Origin: Sphingomonadales bacterium
GTDB lineage: Bacteria > Bacteroidota > Bacteroidia > NS11-12g > UBA955
Direction: 5' to 3'
NCBI GenBank assembly: GCA_016872175.1
Contig: VHBA01000013.1
Coordinates: 1 to 50,821, forward strand
Length of the DNA: 50,821 bases
In this document: positions 24,792-32,666 of the stretch, piece after piece
Numbering within the stretch: position 1 is the stretch's first letter
How the letters are laid out: each line of letters starts with the position of its first letter
Notes under the pieces: model-generated
Told to the model about the DNA's origin: nothing
The model's database searches: none
Seen by the model: the letters and a program-made list of their open reading frames with translations, nothing else
Program-made: the position numbers and the translations under genes

Positions 24792-25562
24792 ATGGAATTA
24801 ACAGAAAGACACGTTGAGGGGCTTAAAGAGCTGCTCTATAAAATGGCCGATGATTTATTGATTCTTGGCCACAGAAACAGCGAATGGACAGGCCTGGGAC
24901 CGGTACTGGAGGAAGACATTGCTTTCAGCAGTATGGCACAGGACAAATTGGGGCAAAGTCTTGCTTTGTTTGAATTGCTGCACGAACTGGGCGAAAATGT
25001 TCCTGACATTGTGGCTTTTACCCGCAATGACAATCAGTTTCACAACTGCCACCTGGTAGAAATGCCCATTGGAGAATACGATTTCAGCCTGGCCCGTCAT
25101 TTCTTTTTTGATCATGCCGATGCTATTCGTTTTGCCATGCTGGAAAACTCTTCTTTTGAGGGTTTATCCATGATTTCCAGAAAATTCAGGGGAGAAATTA
25201 AATACCATACCATGCATGCCGATGTGTGGATGAAGCAACTGAGTCAGGGAACGGAAGAAAGCAAAGCCCGCATGCAATCTGCTATCAATGCCACATTCCC
25301 GCTTGCACTTGGCATTTTTGAAGAAGGTGGATACGAGGCAGAGCTAAAAGAAGCCGGTATATTTGAAGGAGAAACGGCTTTGAAAAATCAATGGCTGGAA
25401 AAAGTTACAACTGAACTTCAAAAACATGGCTACACCTTGCCAGGCATTAATGATGTTACACCAGCTTTAGGCGGCAGAAAAGGATTTCACACCGAACACC
25501 TTCAACCACTGCTCAATGAGATGAGCGAGGTTTTCCAAATAGATCCGGGCGCCGATTGGTAA
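24792..25562 (+). CDS. paaC: 1,2-phenylacetyl-CoA epoxidase, structural subunit C
   Basis: 256 residues; ferritin-like partner of PaaA in the oxygenase core. Typical stretches: LYKMADDLLILGHRNSEWTGLGPVLEEDIAFSSMAQDKLGQSLALFELLHELG and FFFDHADAIRFAMLENSSFEGLSMISRKFRGEIKYHTMHADVWMKQLSQG. It keeps the four-helix shape of PaaA but serves mainly as scaffold in characterised systems. It begins 3 bases after paaB and ends 5 bases before the paaD ATG. Confidence 0.95.
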   Translation: MELTERHVEGLKELLYKMADDLLILGHRNSEWTGLGPVLEEDIAFSSMAQDKLGQSLALFELLHELGENVPDIVAFTRNDNQFHNCHLVEMPIGEYDFSLARHFFFDHADAIRFAMLENSSFEGLSMISRKFRGEIKYHTMHADVWMKQLSQGTEESKARMQSAINATFPLALGIFEEGGYEAELKEAGIFEGETALKNQWLEKVTTELQKHGYTLPGINDVTPALGGRKGFHTEHLQPLLNEMSEVFQIDPGADW

Positions 25563-25567
25563 GATTC

Positions 25568-26053
25568 ATGGATAACCGCACCGCTGATATTTACCAAATT
25601 CTGGATACGGTCATGGATCCGGAAATTCCTACCATATCGCTGGTGGATTTGGGCCTTGTAACCGATGTAGAATGGGAGAATGACAACCCGCATGTAAAGC
25701 TCACGCCCACTTTTTCTGGCTGTCCGGCATTGCGAATTATGGAGCAAATGGTGCATGAAAAACTCATTGAATCGGGTTTTGAATCGCCAAGGGTAAGTAC
25801 CTCTTTTGAGGTGGCCTGGAATACCAACATGATTTCAGAAAAAGGGTTGGTAGCTTTAAAAAAACATGGCCTTGCGCCCCCACCAAAGCACGCAGGTTAC
25901 ATCGAACTGGATGTGTTGAGTGATATTGCCTGCCCACTGTGCGATAGTCGAAATACAACCATGCAAACACCCTTTGGACCCACTTTGTGCCGCAGCATGC
26001 ATTACTGCAAAAACTGCCACAATGCATTTGAGGCATTTAAACCTGTTACTTAG
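25568..26053 (+). CDS. paaD: 1,2-phenylacetyl-CoA epoxidase subunit D (iron-sulfur/MIP18-type factor)
   Basis: 161 residues from ATG 25568 (a TTG 12 bases upstream is less likely). The N-terminal MIP18/DUF59 domain (IYQILDTVMDPEIPTISLVDLGLVTDVEW, FSGCPALRIMEQMVHEKL) precedes a four-cysteine zinc or Fe-S knuckle (CPLC...CKNC) containing SRNTTMQTPFGPT. PaaD is required for ring epoxidation and is thought to help assemble the enzyme's metal centres. The gene ends 8 bases inside the convergent S8 protease gene. No paaE or other paa gene follows. Confidence 0.94.
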   Translation: MDNRTADIYQILDTVMDPEIPTISLVDLGLVTDVEWENDNPHVKLTPTFSGCPALRIMEQMVHEKLIESGFESPRVSTSFEVAWNTNMISEKGLVALKKHGLAPPPKHAGYIELDVLSDIACPLCDSRNTTMQTPFGPTLCRSMHYCKNCHNAFEAFKPVT

Positions 26054-27665
26054 GCATTTCTGAAATAAAAATCCGGGTGCGGACAACGCCGTTTATTGTA
26101 TTTCCCTGTAGGAGATAAAAACCAGGTGATACAAAGGGAAGTCTGATTTCATTTCCAGCTGTAGACAATTCACCGGCTACCTGTCTGCCATCCATGCTAT
26201 GCAAAGACACAGATTTTAGATTGGGCATTAAACCATTCCATAAAATTACCTGCCCTGGCAACGCAGGGTTAGGATAAACAACATTTTTAGTTCTCAGATT
26301 TTGGTTTACGGCCGTGCACCACATGTTCACTTCTGTTCTGGCCTTTTCAATATTCAACCGTCCGCCGGTAGCGCATTTCCCATTTAGAGAAGGAATTACA
26401 TCCACGCTGCGCAAAATCCATTTTTTTAGAAGTCTGGCAGCAGAATCAGGCTTATTTTTATGGAGTGTCCAAAACGAATCACAAACCTCGGCACACAACA
26501 ATATTGCGGCGGCTCCTACCTGAGGGGCGGCAAAAGAGGTTCCGCTTACAGCGGCATACGGTCCGTTGGGGCCATTGTAGGAATTCAATTGCGTGGTGTA
26601 TGCTCCCTGACCGGGAGCTGCCATATCAATATAATCTGTACTGTATCCTGAACTAATCCAATTGTCATTGGCATCGGTACTATTAACCACAAGGGTAAAA
26701 TCACTTGGACACAAGCTTGGTATATCACCGATAACCCCCACATCAACATTGCTGTTGGTGGTAGCCAAACTGCTGATTATCCCAGCATTCCCCAGTGAAT
26801 CATACATGCTGCACCAGATGGGTTCTTCGTTAGGGAATGCACCGTCAATGCCCACCGACATATTAACCGCCATAATGCACGCGCCTTTTTGCCCGTTTGT
26901 CTGCATATACAATTGCTTCATGCGCAATGCATAGAGCATGCTGCGTATAACACCGAGGTCACCGTCTACCCCGTTTAGCGGGTAGCAAAGCAATGGCATC
27001 ATTTTCACCTGCCAGTTGATACCGGAAATACCTTTTGCGTTATTGCCAGATGCACCAACAATACCGGCTACTTCCGTGCCATGGGCGTACAAACTTTGGG
27101 TGGTAAAAGTTCTGTTATTGGAATCACCTCCATTCCAGCCGCGGTAATCATCTATGTAGCCATTGGCATCATCATCCATACCATTCCAGGGAATTTCGTT
27201 GTGATTAAACCACATATTTGGCTTAAGGTCAGGATGCACGGTATCCATGCCATCATCTATTAATGCCACCACCAGGGTATCACCTCTTCTGTTCACACCA
27301 CCTGTATTTCTGTCCCAAAACCACGGAACCCTTATCGTTGTTAAATAATTTTGATTATTGAATAGTGGATCATTGGGCTGTTTTCTCCTTACTAGTTTCC
27401 TGCTTTTTTGAACGGCCAGCACCCCATCCATCGCATTAATTTCACGAATCAATGCCGGTGTTAGTTTTTCAGTGGCAAGCCTACACCGATACAGCCCAAA
27501 CTCTTTATCTACGGCAGTAAGTGTTAAGTCATTTCCAATTCCGGATGAAATTTTCGTCAGTTTATCAGGTTGAATACGCACCAACAAAGTGCTTGTTTGA
27601 GCAGAGGCAAACATAGTCAGCCCGAAAAAAATAAATGAAAGGATATAATTCTTCAATCTATACAA
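26046..27665 (-). CDS. secreted subtilisin-like (S8) serine protease with T9SS domain
   Basis: 539 residues. A signal peptide (KNYILSFIFFGLTMFASAQ) is followed by a short propeptide-like region (25-100). The S8 catalytic triad is D137 (ALIDDGMDTVHPDL), H195 (YAHGTEVAGI) and S376 (SGTSFAAPQVGA), with an oxyanion Asn in the ATTNSNVD block. The C-terminus has a sorting domain (VYPNPALPGQVILWN... to RIFISEMPK). All catalytic residues are intact. No ATG fits: the start is TTG 27665 or, nearly as likely, TTG 27656, which puts the signal peptide at the very N-terminus. A TAnnTTTG box lies 7 bases before the first of these. Confidence 0.92.
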   Translation of the reverse strand: MYRLKNYILSFIFFGLTMFASAQTSTLLVRIQPDKLTKISSGIGNDLTLTAVDKEFGLYRCRLATEKLTPALIREINAMDGVLAVQKSRKLVRRKQPNDPLFNNQNYLTTIRVPWFWDRNTGGVNRRGDTLVVALIDDGMDTVHPDLKPNMWFNHNEIPWNGMDDDANGYIDDYRGWNGGDSNNRTFTTQSLYAHGTEVAGIVGASGNNAKGISGINWQVKMMPLLCYPLNGVDGDLGVIRSMLYALRMKQLYMQTNGQKGACIMAVNMSVGIDGAFPNEEPIWCSMYDSLGNAGIISSLATTNSNVDVGVIGDIPSLCPSDFTLVVNSTDANDNWISSGYSTDYIDMAAPGQGAYTTQLNSYNGPNGPYAAVSGTSFAAPQVGAAAILLCAEVCDSFWTLHKNKPDSAARLLKKWILRSVDVIPSLNGKCATGGRLNIEKARTEVNMWCTAVNQNLRTKNVVYPNPALPGQVILWNGLMPNLKSVSLHSMDGRQVAGELSTAGNEIRLPFVSPGFYLLQGNTINGVVRTRIFISEMPK

Positions 27666-27672
27666 CGATAAT

Positions 27673-27680
27673 CAAATTTA
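27673..27680 (-). promoter_or_regulatory. TAnnTTTG promoter box for the S8 protease gene
   Basis: TAAATTTG on the minus strand, 7 bases before TTG 27665 and 16 before TTG 27656. It lies directly after the terminator of the TPR gene, as expected for a new transcription unit. If transcription starts near 27667, the 27656 start leaves a leader of about ten bases and 27665 would be leaderless. Confidence 0.55.
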
Positions 27681-27681
27681 A

Positions 27682-27710
27682 TAAAAAAAGCCTGCCTCAA
27701 TGGCAGGCTT
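27682..27710 (-). terminator. Rho-independent terminator of the TPR gene
   Basis: AAGCCTGCC (27688-27696) and GGCAGGCTT (27702-27710) form a perfect 9-bp stem with a 5-base loop. On the minus strand it is followed by a T-rich run, and it sits 23 bases past the TPR gene stop. Confidence 0.88.
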
Positions 27711-27733
27711 CAAAAATATGGCTATTTTATGAA

Positions 27734-29422
27734 TTATGGTTTTGCTCCAGGCTTAGCTGGTTTCTTCTGCTGACGGGCTGCTTGCTTTTTGATATAATTG
27801 TCAACGGCCTCCTTGTCTTTTTTGATATTTTCGTCTTCGGGGGCCAGCTCCATCATTTTACCTAAAAATTCTGAGCATTTATCCCATTGTTTTCTGCCAC
27901 GAGCCGCAGTTTGCATGAAGTTATAAGCCATCAGCATGGTTTGTTTGTATTTGGTTTTTTGCTCTGCATTGAGGCGTTTCATCCAAACCAGATAAGCCTC
28001 AGTAGCTTTACCTAAAGAGTCAGTCGGATCCAATTGATCATAAGACTGGGCAATTTTATAATATCCCTGAATAGCAGTAGAATCCTTGCCGATTAGTTCG
28101 GTGTAGGTTCCAATAGCCTTTTGGTACTGGCTGGCATTGAGTTGAGCATTACCCAGGTAAAATAGATCTTTGTTTTCCAGGCCATTGTTTTTAATGCGTT
28201 TCCATTCAATAACCGAAACAGCGCGGTTCCATTGTTTCCTGCCAGTGTAGTAATCCTGAAGTTGATGATACCAGATAGCTGGGCAGCGGGCGGTATCGCT
28301 GATAACGCTCATGTGAATATCAAAAGCCACATCACCTTGTCCAAGACGACCAAGCAAATTGGCTTTGATGAACTTTTCCTGCAGTGACAGCGGGCGGTTC
28401 AGGTTTTTTACGTGTTTGGCCTCATATAGTTCAAAATAGTCGAGCCCTGCCTGATTTACAGCCCTCGCAGTATCATTTTTCTGTGCATAGGAATAGGCAA
28501 TAACACCATACAGGTTAGTAAATAGTTTGGCTCCTGTTTTTTGCTGTTGGTCCAGAATACTTTTGGATTCGGCAATCGCTTCATCGTAATCAGCTGCCAG
28601 AAACAGGGCCTGGGCGTACATTTTACGCGCTGAGATATTATTGTTGCGCTTCAGGTACTCTTTGTAGTAAAAGACCGTGCTATCGCGCTTCTTCATCAGA
28701 TTGAAAATATCGGCTTTTTGTCTGTAGGCCGGGGCAAAATCTTTATCGATGTTGAGTGCATCATTCACCTGGTTGAGTGCCACATCATAGTTTCCAACGC
28801 GTTGATAAACCATTCCCTGTCTAAGTTTGGCTCTGGGGTCAGATTCATTTAGGTAACCAGATATGGTATATTTCTCTATAGATATCGAAGCGTCACCTTT
28901 AATCATAATCAAATATGCATCACCCAAAAGCAACTGTGCTTCATAGTCGGTTTCAGGCACCAGTTTAAGACTAGCTTCAGCTTTTTCAGTATACTCTTTT
29001 AGCGTCGCTGGTGCAGCATACTGAACCATTAAATAAGCTCTACCAATCTCACGGTTTATAATCGGCATCAACTTTTTCCCGGATTTTCTGGCTATGGCAA
29101 ACTGACTTTCAGCTGCTGCCGCATTTCCTTGACGCAAGGCAAGGTGCCCCATTCCAACATTGTTTAATGTGTACTTCGGCATCATGAGTAAACCTTTCTC
29201 AAACATTTCTTTTGCTGAAGCAGTATCTCCTGACTCCAGAAAATTAATACCGGCCCAATAGTAGTGCTCACCTACTTTGGGTTTTTTAGCAATTAGGGCA
29301 TCGAAAGTTTTAGCAGCGTCCTCATACTGCTCGTTTCGGGTTTGTCTTTTTCCCTGCTCAATGCTTTGGGCCTGCAGCAGACATGCGCCGGCGGCGGCCA
29401 ATGTGAATAAAAGTTTTTTCAT
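27734..29422 (-). CDS. exported tetratricopeptide repeat protein
   Basis: 562 residues with a signal peptide (MKKLLFTLAAAGACLLQAQ). Several TPR-like helix pairs run from about 25 to 510 (for example YEDAAKTFDALIAKKPKVGEHYYWAGINFLESGDTASAKEMFEKGL, VGNYDVALNQVNDALNIDKDFAPAYRQKADI, YQKAIGTYTELIGKDSTAIQGYYKIAQSYDQL). The C-terminus is Lys/Ala/Pro-rich (KKQAARQQKKPAKPGAKP). Probably a periplasmic scaffold. It lies 66 bases downstream of a PstS-like lipoprotein gene; that pair is often found beside TonB/ExbBD genes in Bacteroidota, which are absent here. It ends at a clear terminator. Confidence 0.88.
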   Translation of the reverse strand: MKKLLFTLAAAGACLLQAQSIEQGKRQTRNEQYEDAAKTFDALIAKKPKVGEHYYWAGINFLESGDTASAKEMFEKGLLMMPKYTLNNVGMGHLALRQGNAAAAESQFAIARKSGKKLMPIINREIGRAYLMVQYAAPATLKEYTEKAEASLKLVPETDYEAQLLLGDAYLIMIKGDASISIEKYTISGYLNESDPRAKLRQGMVYQRVGNYDVALNQVNDALNIDKDFAPAYRQKADIFNLMKKRDSTVFYYKEYLKRNNNISARKMYAQALFLAADYDEAIAESKSILDQQQKTGAKLFTNLYGVIAYSYAQKNDTARAVNQAGLDYFELYEAKHVKNLNRPLSLQEKFIKANLLGRLGQGDVAFDIHMSVISDTARCPAIWYHQLQDYYTGRKQWNRAVSVIEWKRIKNNGLENKDLFYLGNAQLNASQYQKAIGTYTELIGKDSTAIQGYYKIAQSYDQLDPTDSLGKATEAYLVWMKRLNAEQKTKYKQTMLMAYNFMQTAARGRKQWDKCSEFLGKMMELAPEDENIKKDKEAVDNYIKKQAARQQKKPAKPGAKP

Positions 29423-29488
29423 TTTGGTGCAAAAAAAATATAAGTTGAACGCTTTACGATGAATAAATCAAAAATTAATCCAAATTTA

Positions 29489-30382
29489 TTATTCTGTGTC
29501 AATTTCTATGGTTCTTCCTGCATCAAAACATGGTAATAAACCACTTTTCTTGACCAGAATCTGTCCGGGTTGTGAGCAAATCCATGCTGCAAAACCACTT
29601 CCAAGACCAGCATAACCTTGTAAATCATGCAAATACACATCCTGAACAAAAGGATATTGGCGTGTATATATCTGCGATTGAAAAGGATAAGCTATACCTG
29701 TTGAATCCGTTTTAACCTGTAAAATTTTTACTTTTTTCTGATAATACACGGCAAGTGTATCTGTTTTATCCGCAATGGCGTTAACACCTACAAAGCCAAT
29801 GTATCCATTGTGCATCGACACCCAATCTATGACATCATAAGGGCTTTTTCTGGTCACAACAGAAGATCTGACATATTCCTTCAGCTTGTATCGCCGGTAA
29901 AAATACATATAATTATTACCGCCTTTTCTGTCGAAACACAATTTGGTATCATCGTTGGTTTTTTCAGCCAACAGATATTTTTTCAGCTCATTTTCACTTA
30001 TAACCGAAAGATTTGAATTTTTATTGGCAACAATTGCAATGGAGGATTTGGCAAATTTTACATTTCGCACTTTAAAATTGCGGTTTTCGAGTGCCTGCTT
30101 CTCGTCCGGAAAGAAGTCTCTGTGCAATACACAAATCCTACATTTTCCGTCATTAACAGCCTGTAATATATCTGTTTCTGAAGCAAATTTGAATTGCAGC
30201 CTGGCTTTGGGATATTTGGATTCAAAAACATCTTTCATTTGGGTTAGCATTAGTGAATCGGCAAAATCAGCCCAAATACTAACATTTCCTGCAGTGGGTA
30301 CATCCTTGCCTTGGCCCTGAAAATCAAAATTGGTGCAAGCATTCAAAAAAAGGGATGCAAGACATATAAGGTTAATTCTCAT
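29489..30382 (-). CDS. PstS-like substrate-binding lipoprotein
   Basis: 297 residues from ATG 30382, giving a lipoprotein signal with lipobox LFLNAC. The periplasmic-binding fold of PstS type is visible (AGNVSIWADFADSLMLTQMKDVFESKYPKARLQFKFASETDILQAVNDGKCRICVLHRDF, YKLKEYVRSSVVTRKSPYDVIDWVSMHNGYIGFVG). The characteristic Gly/Ser/Thr phosphate loops are poorly kept, so phosphate binding is doubtful. No pstC, pstA, pstB or phoU is in the window. It overlaps the end of the small membrane protein gene by 11 bases, so the two are one unit. A longer frame to 30421 is unlikely because it would hide the lipobox. Confidence 0.78.
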   Translation of the reverse strand: MRINLICLASLFLNACTNFDFQGQGKDVPTAGNVSIWADFADSLMLTQMKDVFESKYPKARLQFKFASETDILQAVNDGKCRICVLHRDFFPDEKQALENRNFKVRNVKFAKSSIAIVANKNSNLSVISENELKKYLLAEKTNDDTKLCFDRKGGNNYMYFYRRYKLKEYVRSSVVTRKSPYDVIDWVSMHNGYIGFVGVNAIADKTDTLAVYYQKKVKILQVKTDSTGIAYPFQSQIYTRQYPFVQDVYLHDLQGYAGLGSGFAAWICSQPGQILVKKSGLLPCFDAGRTIEIDTE

Positions 30383-30584
30383 CAGATGATTTTCTTTTTC
30401 TCCGAAATATAAGATAGCCATTCACGCCCCGGAATAGCCCCCAAATTATCAGTATACCGCCAAACCATGCCGGATTTATTCCTTTCAATGAAAGAGATTC
30501 AGGATTAATAATCCAAAAATAAAAACCCATACAGATAAAAACAGAGGCGGTGAGAAAATGATAAAAGTGACCTGTTTTAAACAT
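30372..30584 (-). CDS. small membrane protein upstream of PstS-like lipoprotein
   Basis: 70 residues with two hydrophobic helices (HFYHFLTASVFICMGFYFWII and PAWFGGILIIWGLFRGVNGYLIF) and a positive tail (RRKRKSSDEN). No family recognised. The ATG at 30584 is chosen because the upstream region holds a TAnnTTTG box (5 bases away) and then the terminator of the preceding gene; a frame open to 30602 would run into the box. The 11-base overlap with the lipoprotein gene suggests a joint envelope function. Confidence 0.7.
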   Translation of the reverse strand: MFKTGHFYHFLTASVFICMGFYFWIINPESLSLKGINPAWFGGILIIWGLFRGVNGYLIFRRKRKSSDEN

Positions 30585-30589
30585 CAGTA

Positions 30590-30597
30590 CAAAAATA
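30590..30597 (-). promoter_or_regulatory. TAnnTTTG promoter box for the small membrane protein gene
   Basis: TATTTTTG on the minus strand, exactly 5 bases before ATG 30584, the same spacing as at lipB and the YraN gene. Predicts a leaderless mRNA. Confidence 0.6.
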
Positions 30598-30603
30598 GGC
30601 AAT

Positions 30604-30630
30604 AAAAAAGGCCTTGCGATAAAGGCCTTT
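30604..30630 (-). terminator. Rho-independent terminator of the sialidase-like T9SS gene
   Basis: AAAGGCCTT (30607-30615) and AAGGCCTTT (30622-30630) form a perfect 9-bp stem with a 6-base loop, with a T-rich run following on the minus strand. It lies 23 bases past the stop of the gene ending at 30654 and directly before the next promoter box. Confidence 0.88.
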
Positions 30631-30653
30631 CTTAGAATTTAAATATTTTACAA

Positions 30654-32594
30654 TCAGTGAATCATCATGGTGCGGCTCACCTTGCTGCCACCAGTAATGA
30701 GGCTGTAGGTATAAACACCAGCCGACAAACCTGTTGCATCGATAGGCAGGATATGGTTACCGCGGTTCATGCCTGAGAATGTAGTGTTGCGAACCAGCAT
30801 ACCTGCTGTGTTGCGCACTTCCAACTTAATATCGCCGGGAGCAGACATCCAAACCAGCACGTTTGAAACACCACTGAAAGGATTGGGGTAGTTTTGGTTC
30901 ACCAGCATTAACTCACCGGTATTGGGTTTGTCTACATTCACACCCCAAATCATTCCAATCTTGTTGTTCAGAATATCACCTACAGGAATTGCCTGATAGA
31001 GAATATCATTTAACACAACAGGATGGTTTTGAGCGTTTGCGTTGTTGTTGCTGAGGTTGTTACCGGGAATAACGTCCTGCTGCCACATCAGGTGCAAGAA
31101 TCCATTGGCTCTGCGAGCTACTGAAGGGAAGTCGTCTTCACGGGTAAGCACCTGGGTAAGATCCTGAGGTGCGCTCCAATTCAAACCACCATCCGTACTG
31201 CTAACCACGGCAATATCGCGGTAGTTTGCGCCAAGATCATACACATCGCCTTCAATAGGCACCGAGAAAACGCAGTAAATGTTGCCGTTATCATCAATTG
31301 CTGCGTTGGGCTGGCGCATAGGATTGGTATTGGTTAGGCGCGCGCAGTGAGAAAGTGTAGTTCCACTTACTGTAGGCAGGTTACCACTTTGCAGACCATA
31401 ATAGGAGGCTGCATCCAGGCTAATTGATCCGCTACCGTCTCTGTCGAATGCGCTTACATCAACAATGGACTGGCTGATTCCGGTTGCTTCATTCCAGTAT
31501 CCAATGCCTTGAGTTGCAAAATAATCTGAGTAGAATTCATCGGTGGTATCCTGGTCTCCAACACGGGCAAGCCCCCAAAACACATGAACTTTGCCGTTTT
31601 TATCAATAATCACATCGCAAGTTCCATCGTTGGTAAATGGAGTATCCAACATGAGTTTTTTGGCAGTGTAGGGTGCATATTTAAACGTATCTGCAATGAT
31701 GCGCTGGAATGTAGCTCCGGCATCGGTTGATTTCCAGAGAATTACACCTTGGAATTTATCTGCGTTTACTATGGCAACAGTTTTGCCTTTTGCATCAATG
31801 GCATATTGGTCTGCGCCACCGTTGTTGGTGAGGGTACTGTCATAATCGGGCAGCATCTGATGCTGAATATCCCAGCTGCTGCCTGCATTGATGCTGCGGC
31901 TGTAAACCATGGGAGCAAAAATGCCTTTTCTGCGGGGTGCACGTTTTTCACCTGGCTGGGCTGAATCGGTGTAGCTGCAGATAAAGTGAATGGTATCGCC
32001 ATCATTGGCCGAGCGGCCCCAAATGGGTTTGTAGGGTGGTTCCGACAAAATATTTGTGCTCAATGAAGGACGGGTTCCCGGACCATTATTTTTGGTCATT
32101 ACAAAACCACCATTGGTAGCTTCATGGCCAATTACGAACTCAGAGCCATTGCGAAGTATACCAATGTTTGGCCAGCCTGTGCGGGTTGATGCTTCTACCC
32201 TGCTACTGTCTGATGCCAGCCATTTACCGGCTGTATTTCTGAAATTGTAACCGGAACCACGTTGAGGGAAACCCGAAAAATCGTTGGCGCTGGTTGTCCA
32301 TGTTGCCGATACGGCCCCATTAGGGTGCATCACCAAACGGTGAGGCATGGCATAGTTACTCTGCAAATCGTAATAAGATGAGCCAATTCTAATAAAATTG
32401 CTGTAATTGACACCGCGGGAATTCACCTTATTACCGGTATTGTGTCCGCCATTGCTCAAAACATCATGATAAATATTGTTTTGGGCTGCGCTTTGCTGAG
32501 CCGATGAGTTTGGCTGAAAGCTAGTTCTGACCCCCTGGGCATTTATGGTTAAGATTGCCCCGGAAAGTCCGATAAGAAAGTATAGTTTCTTCAT
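30654..32594 (-). CDS. T9SS-exported sialidase-like beta-propeller protein
   Basis: 646 residues with a signal peptide (MKKLYFLIGLSGAILTINAQ). Asp-box-like turns S-x-D-x-G-x-x-(F/W) occur at least three times (SINAGSSW, STDAGATF, SSTDGGLNWS), as in exo-sialidase or BNR propellers. Calcium-like DxDGSG stretches (FDRDGSGSISLD) also occur. The C-terminus is a T9SS domain (NQNYPNPFSGVSNVLVWMS... to SRTMMIH). The catalytic Arg triad and Tyr/Glu of true sialidases cannot be picked out, so enzymatic activity is uncertain. It may bind or hydrolyse glycans at the cell surface. Confidence 0.8.
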   Translation of the reverse strand: MKKLYFLIGLSGAILTINAQGVRTSFQPNSSAQQSAAQNNIYHDVLSNGGHNTGNKVNSRGVNYSNFIRIGSSYYDLQSNYAMPHRLVMHPNGAVSATWTTSANDFSGFPQRGSGYNFRNTAGKWLASDSSRVEASTRTGWPNIGILRNGSEFVIGHEATNGGFVMTKNNGPGTRPSLSTNILSEPPYKPIWGRSANDGDTIHFICSYTDSAQPGEKRAPRRKGIFAPMVYSRSINAGSSWDIQHQMLPDYDSTLTNNGGADQYAIDAKGKTVAIVNADKFQGVILWKSTDAGATFQRIIADTFKYAPYTAKKLMLDTPFTNDGTCDVIIDKNGKVHVFWGLARVGDQDTTDEFYSDYFATQGIGYWNEATGISQSIVDVSAFDRDGSGSISLDAASYYGLQSGNLPTVSGTTLSHCARLTNTNPMRQPNAAIDDNGNIYCVFSVPIEGDVYDLGANYRDIAVVSSTDGGLNWSAPQDLTQVLTREDDFPSVARRANGFLHLMWQQDVIPGNNLSNNNANAQNHPVVLNDILYQAIPVGDILNNKIGMIWGVNVDKPNTGELMLVNQNYPNPFSGVSNVLVWMSAPGDIKLEVRNTAGMLVRNTTFSGMNRGNHILPIDATGLSAGVYTYSLITGGSKVSRTMMIH

Positions 32595-32666
32595 ATGTTG
32601 TAGTTAATAATCTGTGCAAATTAACATTATTTTTATATATCAATCCATAGTTATGGAAAGAATGTA

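Noticed and set aside
29489-30382. Phosphate ABC transporter (pst) locus
   Set aside because: Only a diverged PstS-like lipoprotein is present; no pstCAB or phoU, and phosphate-binding loops are unclear.
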